In this document: positions 24,628 to 37,400 of the stretch, in pieces
Layout of the letters: each line of letters opens with the position of its first letter
Position numbering within the stretch: position 1 is the stretch's first letter
Assembly: GCA_008711295.1 (NCBI GenBank)
Contig: VUYV01000011.1
Location: forward strand, 62,001-126,000
DNA from: Anarhynchus alexandrinus
Taxonomy: Eukaryota; Chordata; Aves; Charadriiformes; Charadriidae
Reading direction: 5' to 3'
DNA: 64,000 nt
The notes under the pieces: generated by a model
Told to the model about the DNA's origin: nothing
Seen by the model: only the letters and a program-made list of their open reading frames with translations
Databases searched by the model: none
Translations under genes and position numbers: made by a program

Positions 24628-27600
24628 CCATTTGCTGGGAGATGCACATCTGTAAAAAATCAGGCATACAGAAACCTGTATTCTTTTCATCTTATACTTG
24701 CCCACTCGTAGTGAAATCAAACATAAGGCTTCAAGTCAAAAGAAAAATCCTTGATTATGGACTTGGAAAAGGAAAGGCTTGACCCATAGTAATAATGTGA
24801 AAAGCAGTCATCAAAAAGTGTGTAGCTTCAACTGAAGGGTTAGATTTACTGGGGTGAATGCTTAGCAATTCCACTGAAATTAAAAACTGGTCCACAAACT
24901 GAACAGTTAAATAGCACTTACTGCTTCAAATATTCCTTCAAGAAGCCACCGTCATTTTGGGTGACTCTTGAAGTCAATGGATTGTCGTCAGACATATATT
25001 GGCGGTATTGCAGTGAAACGGTCTGTAATTCTGAATTCTGGTCATGAGTTTAGGTAGTAGTTTCTTTCTCCTTAGTGACTTTCTATTGTGGTTGAAACAT
25101 AAACCACTTCAATGGCTCTACTCAATACTTGTTTACTGTGTCTAGTAGAATAATTTTTCCAAAACCTTTCTTGAACCATAATGATCACCTAGGGATCTCT
25201 GAATGCTCGTGGGCATTGGCTCAGGATATTACCAAAAAAATTGATTTTGCCATAATTCCTTTTATGTGCATTGGTTTCTAAATTACATGATTTATAGGAT
25301 CTTTCAGGCTCAATTGCTGCATTTGAGAAGATGCAGAAAAAGAGCAGGTCTAACGCAGGGTGGCGTGTAAGCTTAAATTTCTTTAGGGGATGCTGTTCCA
25401 AAACCCACTGAAGTAAGTAGACTTTTTTTGCACTGTCGTCAACGGGATTTGAGGGCTTAGAGGACATTTACAGATCAGAGAGTATTGAATTAGAATCATG
25501 GATGTGTTAATATGTAATATATGCACAATAATAGAACGGGGGTTAGAAATCAATATTGGATTTTGTCTTATGAAGAAATAATAGAAATATGCTACTCCTG
25601 GGATTTAATGCAGGGTGAATATGAAAAAAAAAATAGGGTTAATGTTTTTCTGAGCTCTGAGAATTAAGAGGATTCTGAGAGTAATCAAAACCTTTCACAC
25701 ACTGTTTTTTCCCATGTTGTAAATGGATCAAAAGTTTGAAAATGTAACTCTGAGATTATTATGTTTGCATTAATATTTTACAATCTATAAACAAGACCTT
25801 TACTTTGTAAGCAACTTCTGTTTGAAAAAAAATCAATTTCCCATAAAGAATTCACAGGAAGAGCTGTATGTTCAAAATGTACTTTCCATTTATTTCACCT
25901 CAGAAGACCATCTGACCAACTTCCTTTCCAAGGAGGATAACTAAAAACATATGCTTGGTTATTCAATTTTTTTTTTTTTCAACTTGAATTTCAGTATCAA
26001 GGAGATAAGCTTAACTCAACATAACCTAGGGATGGATAAAGACTTTTGATACAGCTGTGAAACTTTCCACAGCTTCAGAGCTAACAGAATATAACAACAG
26101 AGCTCTTTCCCTCATCTGTTTCTGTATTAGTTTTTCCCCTGACTTGTACCTGGAATCTTATGAAGCATCCAGCAGACATGGCTAAATCTATTAAAGAAAA
26201 TGATCTGAGGTCATGGTACTTTGTGATGAAGCAGTTTCTTTTTACGGCCAGTTACAGGCACTAACCTGGTATCCAGCGGAGGGGGCCAGCGTGGGGCCCT
26301 TTTGCAATCTTCCTTCTTATTCGATAGCCTTGTTTCTATTTGGAGAATCTGTTTCTTGTTAAAATGTTTGAGTAACCAAGTGTAGCCTCCTTGAATATCA
26401 CCACTCGCCCACCAAATGCTTGCAGAACACTTGTGGGCTTCCCAAGACATTCCTGAATTGATGGTGGTCTCCTATGATTTCCAAGAAAATCCACGCAACC
26501 GTAAAGAGTCAGATACCTTGAACTTACAGGGACAGTGTTCACCAACAGTTTTGAGATGTGAATATACATTGCCAAGCTGCTTTGAAAATAAAGCCAAAAC
26601 AGCACTTTATTTTGACTTAACAATATTAGATAGCTTTCTACTAAGCCTATTCAGATCTTTTGTGTTATCTGACTTCATATGGAATTAAGCGAGAAAAACA
26701 AGTTCCTATTCTACATTTTTAGCATTACAGAATAGTGGATCTTTCATACAGCTGAACCCAAAGACAGAGTTTGGATCGGATATTGTACTGTAAAATCTCT
26801 ATCTCCTCCTGCAGATTTTTCCTATCACTGTACAACCCAGCTAAGTAGACTGTATTAACTATTAAATTTTTTTCTGTTGAACTGGTTGTGGATGCAACCA
26901 CTATTTGCCTTCTTTAAATCTTATCTGCCTTCTTTAAAAGAAATAATTTCTTATCTTTTGCTCAAAAAATTTTGGGATCCAGTTGAAATGCTGCTTTGGA
27001 ATGGTTATGTCTTAGACTGTGTTTCTGCTAGAGGTGAATTTCATCCCAAATCCTGCAGATGAAATAAATCCCAAATCAATGCCCTGCTCCATGCAACCAG
27101 CTGTACAGAATTCAAACTAGTATAAAAGTCTTCTTGTAACCTTAATCTTACTGTGGTTGAGCCATCACATTTAGGTGTTGTGTTGTGATCAGTGCAGAAT
27201 ATCTGGAGAAATAATTTCTTATGGATGAGCAGTCTGAGCAACAATTGTCTCTGGTTCAGCAAGCAAAGGTAAGTCCTATGAAGAGGCTCTGTAACAGAGT
27301 ATGAAATTAGTTGTTTAATGGAAACTTAAAACTTTCCACGGTACACCCGACCTTATTGAAAAGATGGTGTCCTGGTTTGAGGTTCTTCGTAGGTGGTGTG
27401 TACTCTTAAACAGCTGCAGAGAGTAATTGGCTTGTGACTAGCTGCCTGAAATTAAAACTATGCATTCAAAGACTGTACCAGATAATGTATACTGTTTGGT
27501 GCAAACAAGAGACTCAATCAATGTCTTGGAGACAACCTTCATTTTGGTATTTCCTAACAAAAGCTTAGATTTGAAAGTCTTGCTGTTCTTTAATGCTGGG

Positions 27601-30600
27601 ATTTGTGTCCAGAGTTATCCATTTCATACGTTCTTTCTGAGGTCAGCACAAACTGTTCCATCGCTCTTGGTTTCCATACATTCCTGACCATTGGCATAAA
27701 TTCAGAAAGAAGAAGAAACCACAGGTCAGCGTTTTCTGTATCTTACATGGCAGAATAGAGCTTGGGAAAGGAAGCATGAATAGCCACTCACTTGCTAAAT
27801 CTAGCAGAAAATAAAGTGAAGAATTCCAGCCCTAAAATCTTGTAATTAAAACCTTGGCAAGTTGTTGGAGATTTTTTATTATTTTATTTTCCCATCACTT
27901 TAGCAATGCAAGAAGCAGAACATTTTACTGATAAAAATGGCTTAATAATACAAATCTCATAGGACATGTTATTTTTAGGCCAGTTTTTATTACTAAATCT
28001 ATTAAAAAAAAGAAACTCAAATATTTTGATACATCAGCATTTAAATTAATACAGGAATATAAACATATAATTTTGTTTCAAGCCATTTATGAAGAACAGA
28101 TAAACTTAGGAATAACAGTGATGCTGGGCTTCAACCTCAAATTCTGGCACCACCATTTGGAATGAAGGTTTAGCTGAAATAAACAGTCAAAGATTCCTTT
28201 AATGCTTATGTCCATGTACAACTATTACAGAGAAAATCAAAACAATAAGCGTATGAAATGAAATTACTTTTTAGACAAGAACCATCACAGAATAAAACTG
28301 GCCCTTTATTACTGCTCTTATATGCCTGGTCAAAGGATGATAGCATACTAATTACTGTACAAACATATTAAACACAAATTAGTCCCTCTTCCAGCTCGTA
28401 CTCTTCAAAAGCATAGGTCAAAACAAGAAAGAGATAAAGGGAAATTAACTATAGAAACATGAAGCCAGGGAATAGATCAGCTGCCAAGCTGGGTGTAGAT
28501 TTCAATGGTCTGATTCTATTTCCTATTCTCTTTCTCCTCCTGTTTCATGAGTTCATGTAGGGTTTAGTTGCTGGACACAGCTATCTGAAAAAGCCTTGTT
28601 CACCCTGTTACTTTTAGGAATATCTAAATGCTATCCCTGCTGTGTCCAACATTGTACATGCCTTACTACAGGCTGTATGGGGAGAGAATCAAGCATATTG
28701 TTTCTAGCTTAAATCCCTCCCTCAGCCCCTGGTAGATCTTCAAGGATAATTATCTCCTTTTGGCTCTGTAGCATGGGCTCACCTATGAAAAACCTTCATG
28801 AAGCCTCAGACTCTTCTTGGCTTGGTTTGATCACACTGTAACCTGCTGATGGATAACCTGAGAAGTTAAAGATGGATTATTCTTTAGAAATTAAGTCACT
28901 TTACAGATTGGGCTTGACTTTTCTTGCTCAGTCTGTTTTGAAAAGACAACACGAAGGTCCCATATCTTCTTGGAAATTATAAGGAAGATAAACCCTGCAG
29001 TACAATAGGAACAAGTCACATGTGAGTGGATCATTAATTTCTAGAACAAGATAGTCTAAAACACTTCCAACTAGCCCTGCACTTTGTGGTTGCTGCACAA
29101 AGCAAAGTGACAGTGAGTCCCAGGGGTGGCATCAGGGGAACACATAAACAAACCAAATGTTCTTGTTTCAGAGCGACATTCCAGCCAAATTAAGTCTTTG
29201 TAGCAGGGTCAGATAAAGACATAGAAAGTGGTCTCTCTTGTGAAAGAAACTGGATTTCTGTCCTTATTTTTAATCTGTTATTGAATTCATCACATGAAGT
29301 ACTTGAAATTCATGAGAAGGCCTTGATATCGTGTTAGGTGAACCTGTGGTCTCTCATTTTGTGGACATTCTTATGTTTTTGTCTCAGCTGTGAAGTGCTG
29401 AAAGTTGCTGTGGCTTGTCTGGTGAAGGTCCTGGGTTCACCCATGCCTAGCAAGGCGTGCAGGCTGAAGCAAATCCATACTTTCAGTAAGCTCAGTAAAG
29501 GGCACTCCATGATGGTGATTCCTCTCCTCAAACAGCCAATCTTGGGAGCACATAGTTTGCAGTGTTGTTTTGGCATATATAACTGGCTGTAACAAAGCAC
29601 TTTGGGAACTGGGGATGAGTGAGGTGGTACTTTCTGTTTCTCAAAATAAATGCGGCAGAGGGCTAGTTTTATTCTCAAAATCACTTTGAAGAAAGATTTA
29701 GTGTGGAACAATCCAGCCTGGGAGGGGAAATTGGTGAGCAACACTGGCAAATTACTAACAAAGAAAAAAAATCAACCCCAAGAATTCTTTTCATAGAACT
29801 TTTAAACAGTTCAAAAGTAGGGGGGGGGCTCCTTTCCTTTTTTTTTTTTTAACCCCGGTGAAATAGATAAGTAACAGCATTACAACTGACAACTTGACCA
29901 TCCCCCTATGTAGGCAAATTTACATTTATCTTTTTTATTAGGACACTACTTTTAAAAAGATACATTAACATGCAAACACACAGAACTCTTGGTCTGTGTG
30001 CATGCTATTCCCTATCATGAAAAGAGACAATTCACCTGTGAAAGTAGCAGCTATGCTGTAAATTTACCCTGCTATATCCTGCAAAGTTTGTTAGTCAGAT
30101 TATCCAAACTGTCTTGGTTCATGACTTGTGTTATATGTGATCACGTTGACTGTGAATTCCTATCTACTTGGTGAAAAGATCAAATTCCTTGCACTAGTGC
30201 TGAGGTGAATATCAATCGCTATTATTCATTACTATTTGTGAAATGAGCTAGCTCTGGAGATCAATAGACAAATGTCTTCCCCGCTAAAAGTCACTATTTA
30301 AACTAGTGCTTTTGGTGGGAATATATGCAAAGGGATCAGTGATTAATTTTGCAGGAATGCCTTTGTACTATTCTAAGTTTTCCCTCCACATGGGGCATTC
30401 TGAGCTGGTTGACCTAGTTGAATCCTAAAGACCTTTTACACAGCTAAAGACTCACAGCAGAGCCAGTCAATTGACACAAAAGGCCAAGAGATGCCATTAA
30501 AGCCAGAATTGGTTAGGAATGTCTTGATGTGCTGAAGAGTTTGTAGGAAAACTTGGGGGTTTTTTTCCAACTTGACCTTAGATAGAATTTCTCACTGAAA

Positions 30601-31697
30601 CACACGAGATGTGTCACAGAAAGCAAATAACCTCAGGATTAGAGTGTTTGCTTAAGAAATGCAATCACAAATCCATGATTCAGACCAAGAGTATGAACTT
30701 GTGTTTTCTACATCCTGGAAAAGCATTGTCCTTGCAGCCAAGTTACCAACATTAAGTTTTGCCTGTCTTTTCTTGTTGAAATGTTCCATTTGTAAATCAT
30801 AATAAACAATGAACTTGAGAAGGCTTTCCCTCAGGTGATAGTTTTAATATTCAGCCAACACATTATTTTTCTGCTGGCCTACTCTGTCTTGTCAAAAAAC
30901 ATCTCGAATTGTCTCAATTTCATCCTAGCATAGTGTTGGATGGGGGAAAATCCCAACCATTCATAGCAAAACCATCCACATCTTATTACCTGGAAAGGTT
31001 TCAGTGTCATAACCTCTAGTACTACACAACACTTCAAAAGAAAATATGTGGGTGCAAAAAGAAAACATGGGTGGAGTCAGAAAATGTATTGCTTTTGCAG
31101 TTTGTCATTTATTATAGGAAACATTATTATGACTCCAGGCATCTCAATGACAACATTCAGTGATAAGAAGTCACCTGAAAGATGAGTAAGGAATATTAAT
31201 TAGGTCAGGGAGACAACAAACATTGGGATCCAATTCAGCTCAAATCTTGCATTTAGAAAGTAGGTTGTAAATGTTTGTTTGACCTCTGGGCCTGAAGTGA
31301 GGATGGAAGTAGGTGGGCACCTCCAAATGATCATTTAAATTTCTACTAGCTTGAGATAAAATGTAATGCTACCCAGTAATCTCTGCTTCTCTCCGACTGC
31401 AGCAGTACAGCACTTTCCACAAAACAATTTCTATTATCATGAAATCTGGATGTGATGTTTAATGGTGTGGCTTTACAACTCACTTTCAGTGTTCTGAGGA
31501 GTACCAGGTGAATCTCTCAGTTGAAACAAGGTCTGTTTACCAAGAAATATCTGCAGCCTTTACTGCTGCTGGAGTTTGTGTTAAGGAATACTATAAATCA
31601 TCCAGTTACATTACTTCTGAACACTACTAATCAGACTATTTACCCTTGAACCCTATGTCTTGAGCTTAATTTTTGTCTTGACCAACTCATCTGGGAG
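24628..31697. other. Unique AT-rich non-coding sequence
   Basis: About 7 kb without any supported gene or clear transposon. Frames up to 138 codons (29334-29750, minus) have no recognisable domain. Minor features: an imperfect 20-bp-period direct repeat (tgccttctttaaa) at about 26906-26940; T-runs at about 25968-25979; and a G9 run (29820-29828) followed by a T13 run (29838-29850). Confidence 0.55.
29820..29850. repeat. G9 and T13 homopolymer pair
   Basis: Nine G residues (29820-29828) are followed, after a short pyrimidine-rich spacer, by thirteen T residues (29838-29850). Such runs slip in replication and sequencing, so exact lengths are uncertain. No poly(A)-tailed element is recognised next to the T-run. 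Confidence 0.85.
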
Positions 31698-31824
31698 ATT
31701 TCAAGGCCAGGCTGGACATGGCCTTGGGCAACCTGGTCTAGTGGGAGGTGTCCCTGCCTATGGCAGGCGGGTTGGAACTCGATGATCTTCAAGGTCCTTT
31801 CCAACCTAAACCATTCTATGATTG
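31698..31824 (+). mobile_element. CR1 LINE 3' end (~127 bp)
   Basis: The segment starts at 'ttcaaggccaggctgga' in the last codons of ORF2 and continues through 'acctggtctagtgggaggtg', 'aaggtcctttccaaccta' and the terminal 'ccattctatgattgtag'. It is a heavily 5'-truncated copy whose 3' end closely resembles that of the element at 41500-42240. It has no coding capacity. Unique sequence lies on both sides. Confidence 0.93.
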
Positions 31825-34195
31825 TAGTGCAGAAGGAATCCAAGAGCATAAATCCACTAACCCTCCAGTAACTAAAGGTGAGTTTTCTTGACTGCAACCA
31901 ATCCTTTGCAGAACTAACTTCCTTAACTTTTCCAGAAGCTGGTTTATCTGTACAGTTGCATCCTGCTGAAGGTAACTTCGGAATGACCTTCTTTCCTTTG
32001 CTTTGGGGTAGATAAAGATAAACCTGTTGTCTGTTTTTTTCACGGCATGGCCAAAGTACATCTTATCATGTGGTGATAACTCAGAGTATTTCCAAGATCT
32101 CAGGAGACTTTGTTCTATATGAACGCTTCCCATTGAACACCAAAAGTTAGAGGGGAAACATCCTTCTTTGGCTCCAAAGGTTTGTAGATGCAGCAGTCAA
32201 AATGTTTTTCTATTGCAGACATACATCAGAATCTCTTGATTCAAAGCCCTGTTTCTGTCCTTAAAGCTGAGCTTTATGCAGGATGTTCTTGTAGTAGAGT
32301 GATAGTGAGATGGAAAGAGAGACAAGCAGAGGTTGAGGAGCAAGTCTTCCATGGCTGAGAAGCTGAAGTGGAAGGTTTCCTAATAACTTCTTAAAACAGT
32401 ACCTGCAAACCTTAAAGTAGATTGAGTCCACGTATCATGCGTAAATACGAAGTAAAACTCCTGTGATTTTTATTATTGGCAATGAAATGCTGGGTGTCTC
32501 TTTAGAGCTGCAACACTAGAGGCTCTATGACTATACAACCTTTCTTTCCTAATAAAAACCACCAAGTTCCCAGCCCTGCGTCAGCAGTGAAAAGCTGAAA
32601 GATACCTCAAAGGCTGAAAACCAGACATTCTGAAATTCGTATGGCGAGCATTAACTACAGTCAAGGAAAGAATGTCTCTGTCTTGCAGAATTTTAGTCAG
32701 AAGAGTAAAGATAAATAAAAGAAAAATCACTGACCCGGTGTTCCAGATGAGGAAAAATAAGACAATGATATTAAGTTACTTGCTAGAATTTCAAGGAAAT
32801 CCTGTGCCAGCGCAGTGAGAAGAGACTGTCTCCCTGAAGCTGGCCAGGTTTCGTGACTGCAAGGTTCCCTTGTGTCACATGTTGAGAGCGGGTATTTGGC
32901 AGCCACCCATTCTAGCAGCCACATTTTTTGGCTCTTTCGGAGCTGGGTGGAGGGTCTTAATCTGCTTTTGTAACTCCTATTGCAGAGGCAGATGGCTGAC
33001 GTTGGAGGGAAGAGGTGGCTAGGACTTCCGAAAAGTTTCTTTTTAGCTGGAGACTTGTAATGGGAGAGGTTAGGGAATATTTGAAGAATACCAGGCTGCC
33101 TAAGCATTCTTCAATCAATAAAGTCGGAGAAGTCTCTGAAATTCTCGTTTTCATTGGATACAGATTTTCATGTTCTGATTATGGCTAGATTGTTAGAGCA
33201 GGACTTTCTCTGCTGCTTTGTCTGCATCCCTCTCTTGCTTTACCTCCTGCCCATCTCTCTTTTGAGAACTTTGGCACTTTATATCCCTGTTTCTGTGTTT
33301 CTTTGCTTCTCTTCTATACCACAAAGTAAAGCAATCCTCATTGGGAACTTATTTCCTGTTTCTTTGTGCCCAAATTGAGGCTGTCCCACAAAATATTACT
33401 TCAAACTTTATATTTATTTTTCCACTTTGTGGAAAAAAACCCTTTATTTTCTTATTTATATTTTCTGTGACACACATAGAAATAACTTCTTGCTTGCTGC
33501 ATTTACTAGTTGCTCTGAGTGGGAAGAACATTCAGCTAGCTTTTTCTAAGATATGAGAACGTGTTGGTTATGATAAAATCGAGAAATCTCTGCATTTTTT
33601 TCTCTCAAGTATTTTCTGATTTTTCCTGGAGCAAAGGGCAAAAGTCTACATTTCAGCACAAAGGGAATTTCAATGAAACTGTTCACCTGCTCCAAGCAAT
33701 TTTTTTGTGTTATTACTTTTTAATACTTACCCTTTAACATGCCTCCTTCTGTACTTTGACATTTAGCTTTAATCTGTATGTAGCCATAAACATCACTTCT
33801 ATGCTCAGATTGGAGTCTGCCCTAGTGCCCTTGAAGGAGCTTGCAGAGGTGAAGTACATCAAAGGAACATGGCAACAATGTCATTTAAGGAAAGACAGTA
33901 AAAAAACAAACACAATCACAAGTATTTTATTTCCATCTCAAATATTAAGATTTAATCAAAAGGTCCCTGCATATGAAGCCAAGAGAGATTTAAACTAGAA
34001 AGAAATTTAATTAATAAAAATATCTTTTTCATTGTAATTAGGCAGGAAGAGATCTATGTAGCAAGCTGCAAATGTCAAGAGTCCATTGGGCTTTTTGTTC
34101 CCAGGAGGGCTGTGCTGAACACAAGAGAGTTATTTGAATTTCATTCTGTTGAGCAACTTATATACTGATCTTCTCTAGCAGACAAAATCAGAAAA
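31825..34195. other. Unique non-coding sequence
   Basis: No gene or repeat is supported. The 126-codon minus-strand frame at 32727-33107 and the 105-codon minus frame at 31816-32133 (which overlaps the CR1 end) show no known domain. T-rich stretches occur around 33400-33610. Confidence 0.55.
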
Positions 34196-34242
34196 GTAGG
34201 ACTAGAATAGACCTCAAGAGCACATCTAGTGCAAATCCTCTT
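34196..34242 (-). mobile_element. Degraded CR1 3' tail, older copy
   Basis: Read on the minus strand, this is a diverged CR1 3' end. On the plus strand it shows the order 'aggact-gaa--gacctcaagag-acatctagt-caa', typical of a reversed CR1 tail. It directly abuts the second, better preserved reversed CR1 that begins at 34243. Either a younger CR1 inserted at the border of an older one, or this is one element with a duplicated terminus. Confidence 0.6.
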
Positions 34243-34480
34243 CATAGAATTATAGAACACCAGGTTGGAAAGGACCTCAATGATCATCTGGTCCTACCTT
34301 TCTTGGCAAACACTTGGTCTAGACAAGATGGCCCAGCACCCTGCCCAGATGAATCTTAAAAGTGTCCAATGATGAGGAAACCGCCTTTTCCCTGGGGAGA
34401 TTATTCCGATGGCTGATTGTTCTCATTGTGGAAAAACTTTCTTCTTGTTTTCAATTGGAATCTCCCCAGGAGTAACTTCT
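34243..34480 (-). mobile_element. CR1 LINE 3' fragment, minus strand
   Basis: The plus strand opens with 'catagaattatagaac-ccaggttggaaaggacct', the reverse of a CR1 terminus. It continues through an 'aaaagtgtccaatgatg' block and an 'attgt-tcattgtggaaaaactttcttct' block to 'aatctccccaggagtaactt'. These are reversed ORF2-end and 3' sequences of a CR1 subfamily different from the 41500 and 24204 copies. It is 5'-truncated near 34480 and too diverged to code. Confidence 0.85.
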
Positions 34481-37400
34481 TGTCAGAGGGTATCAGCTGT
34501 GTGGCACTACTACTTGATGCTCATCTTGTTTGTTCTGAGAGACTCAAAGGTTGGCAGCTTCACCATGGACTTTGAAAAGAAATAACTCCTTTCCTCTTTG
34601 TTACTGTCGATTGGGTACTTGGAGATCAGAATTACGTTCCTTAAACTTCCTTTTGTTCTTCCCTTTCATCCAACTTGTGTAGGTCCCTGGAATATGGATG
34701 GCTTAGGTATCACTTCTAAGTGCTCCTCTGTAGACCTGGCTGAGGATTTTATCTTAAAAGTCTTGTAGGAGCTTTTGCTTTTTTGTTCTTAATGTTCTTA
34801 AACCACATTTCAGAACCTGTCTTGACTCTTTCCCACTAAATAGATGAGTTTTTATTAGACTCATGTTTACTTAACCCTAGAATACTTATTTTTGTTCTAT
34901 TTTATTTAATTAGGTACATAGACAGTAAGGGCAGAAGGACTGTGGTGACTATTGAGCATAACCTTCCTTAGATAACATGATTTTCAGAACTTCTGTCAAT
35001 GAACCTTTCAGTGGGAAAATTATTCTTCTCTGATATAAGTTACTTATCAACTACAATAAAAAGTGGTTGAACTTTATTTTTGCAAGTGAGGAGAAAAGAA
35101 AAAGAAGAAACTGATATCGCTGATACTAGCGTCCATATAAGCTTCTGTTTTAAACATTTTGTTTGTACTTCCATGTGTGCAAGTTCTATCCAGAAACACC
35201 ACAAAATTGTATAAAGTGTTTTGCTGGTGAAACCAGTGGATAATAGAAATCCTAACAGGAATTTTAAGGCTTCCATCATGATTAGAAAATAAACCATATA
35301 TACCTTATTAAACCATAGATAAGCTTTAATAAGGTATAATCAACTTCAGCTTTTCATCTGAACAGGGAAATATGACACTGAAATACACTTTTGTTTAATA
35401 ACTCTTTGGGTTACGCAGACGCTCAGCTGAAGTTACAAAAGCAGTTCCACCAACTGCTGTAGCATTTCTTGAATGCTGGCATTTAAGTGGATTTAAAGGA
35501 TTTACGCACTTTACTCAGTTCTCAGTTATTTTATGTACTAGGAGACTTTAATTTTCATTATGACCAGCTACTCTTTTCTGTCCTGAGATTTAGTCTGTAC
35601 TCCTCACAGAAAGCCTTCATTGAAACTAGTAGTGAAACTTTAGGGATTTTGTGGAACCTCTGAGTTTTTTGGTGCTAATCTCTGCATGGATGGGACTTTT
35701 TGTTTTGATTAATTTGTTCCTTTTCGTTCTCGTAGGTGTCTTTTAGGCAAAAAAAAAATAAATACAAGGGTCAAGGGAATGCTTTTTGGAGAGGAAGGTT
35801 ATGCCACATTTCCAAACAATGGCCAGACACTGTGTTCAGATACAGTGTTAAAGAACACTTTCCCTCAAAATCTCCTATGCTTTGTCCCAGGCAGTGGGAT
35901 GTTTCACAGAAGGATGGCCATCATGTTTTGGGGGTGTGTGTATATATGCTTAGCTCATACATCAGTCTCCTACACTGTTTCAAATTAAGGAAACCAAGGG
36001 CTGCAGGAGAACCTTCAGCAGAACTCCAATACACACCTCGCAGCCTAAGTGTAAAGACAGCAGGCAAGCCCTGTTGTACAGCTGCACCAGTCTTTCTGAT
36101 AATCAAAAAGTGCATCGGAGAAACCCTACTACCCGGATAATTTTCTGGAGGGTTCCCTCCTGCAGAGATCAACTATGTACTGCCTAAGGAAAGGGAGAAA
36201 AGATGTACTGTTGCACTGATAAATGCTTTTGTCATACTTAATTGGGATTATTCATTTAGCCCCTTCCATTTCCCCTGCAGAGGTTAATCACCAATGCGCA
36301 CTCAAAAAGGGCCTACAATGTGATCTGAGCAGAAAATGCAAAATATCTTAGAATTACAGCAGTTAAGGAGCAGCCTGATTTATCATCTACATTCTCTCCA
36401 TAGCGCTTAAAGGACTTTGCTTTAAAATTACGTTAAAACAAAAACAGCCAGAGCTGCCTTATTCAAAATGTATAATTAAGGCTCTATTCAGGGTTTGTTT
36501 TTGTTTTTTTCTTCTTTGTTCCTTGATCTTTCAAATCCATTTGTTTCTTGAAGAATATTTCCTGCACTGCAAGACAATCTCTGCTGCATCACATTGCACA
36601 CCATTAAGAAAACATATTTCTTTCTCACCAGAATGGGAAAAAAATTGAAGATTTCAAGATTGAGGTATTTTGTTGTATTTTTAATATATTCCAAAGCTAT
36701 ATAATATCCCTATTTTCCCCCTTACTATTATCTGCTATGTCACCTGTATCCTGAGCAGAGGTTTTTAGTTCAGATCTCTGTGATGGTATCCAGGCCTTTC
36801 AGTGGTGGCTTTTTTCTTTTTTTCTTGGACAAAAGACATAGATATCTAACATTATTCCTTCAGAGTACAATGAATGTTGGGTCATGGTAAACATCTGTTC
36901 CCATATGCTTTTCCCCAGCTTGACCAGATCCAGACTCAACAGTCCTGCATAGTAATTTTTTATTCTAATTGGATCTGAAGTGAACTGCTCCGTCTGCAAC
37001 ATTTCTTGAAGTCTAGATCATGAAATATGCTTCTCCACTAGCAGCACCATGTAGTGAATATTTCCATCTCTGTATGTCCCAAAAGATCTGTCATCTGCCC
37101 CCCAGAGAGTCTTTTATGCTTGGTGTGAAACAGGGTATCCTTTCTGTGTTGGAGACCTGTAATTCCTGTCTCTGTGCAGATCCTCCAGCCCATGCCCATC
37201 ACCTGTGTCTGGCCCTGGTCTTTCTGCAAGCCAACACTGTGAGCTGTCTAGTCAATAAGCTACTACTATACTTTTATGGCAAATATTGGCACATCTTCAC
37301 ATACAGCTATATGGACAGATGTGTTTGGATGCCCGTATCCATGTTACTATGCTGGTACGCTTGGGCTAATATCACCTAAGTCTCTGGCTTTAAGCTTGAT

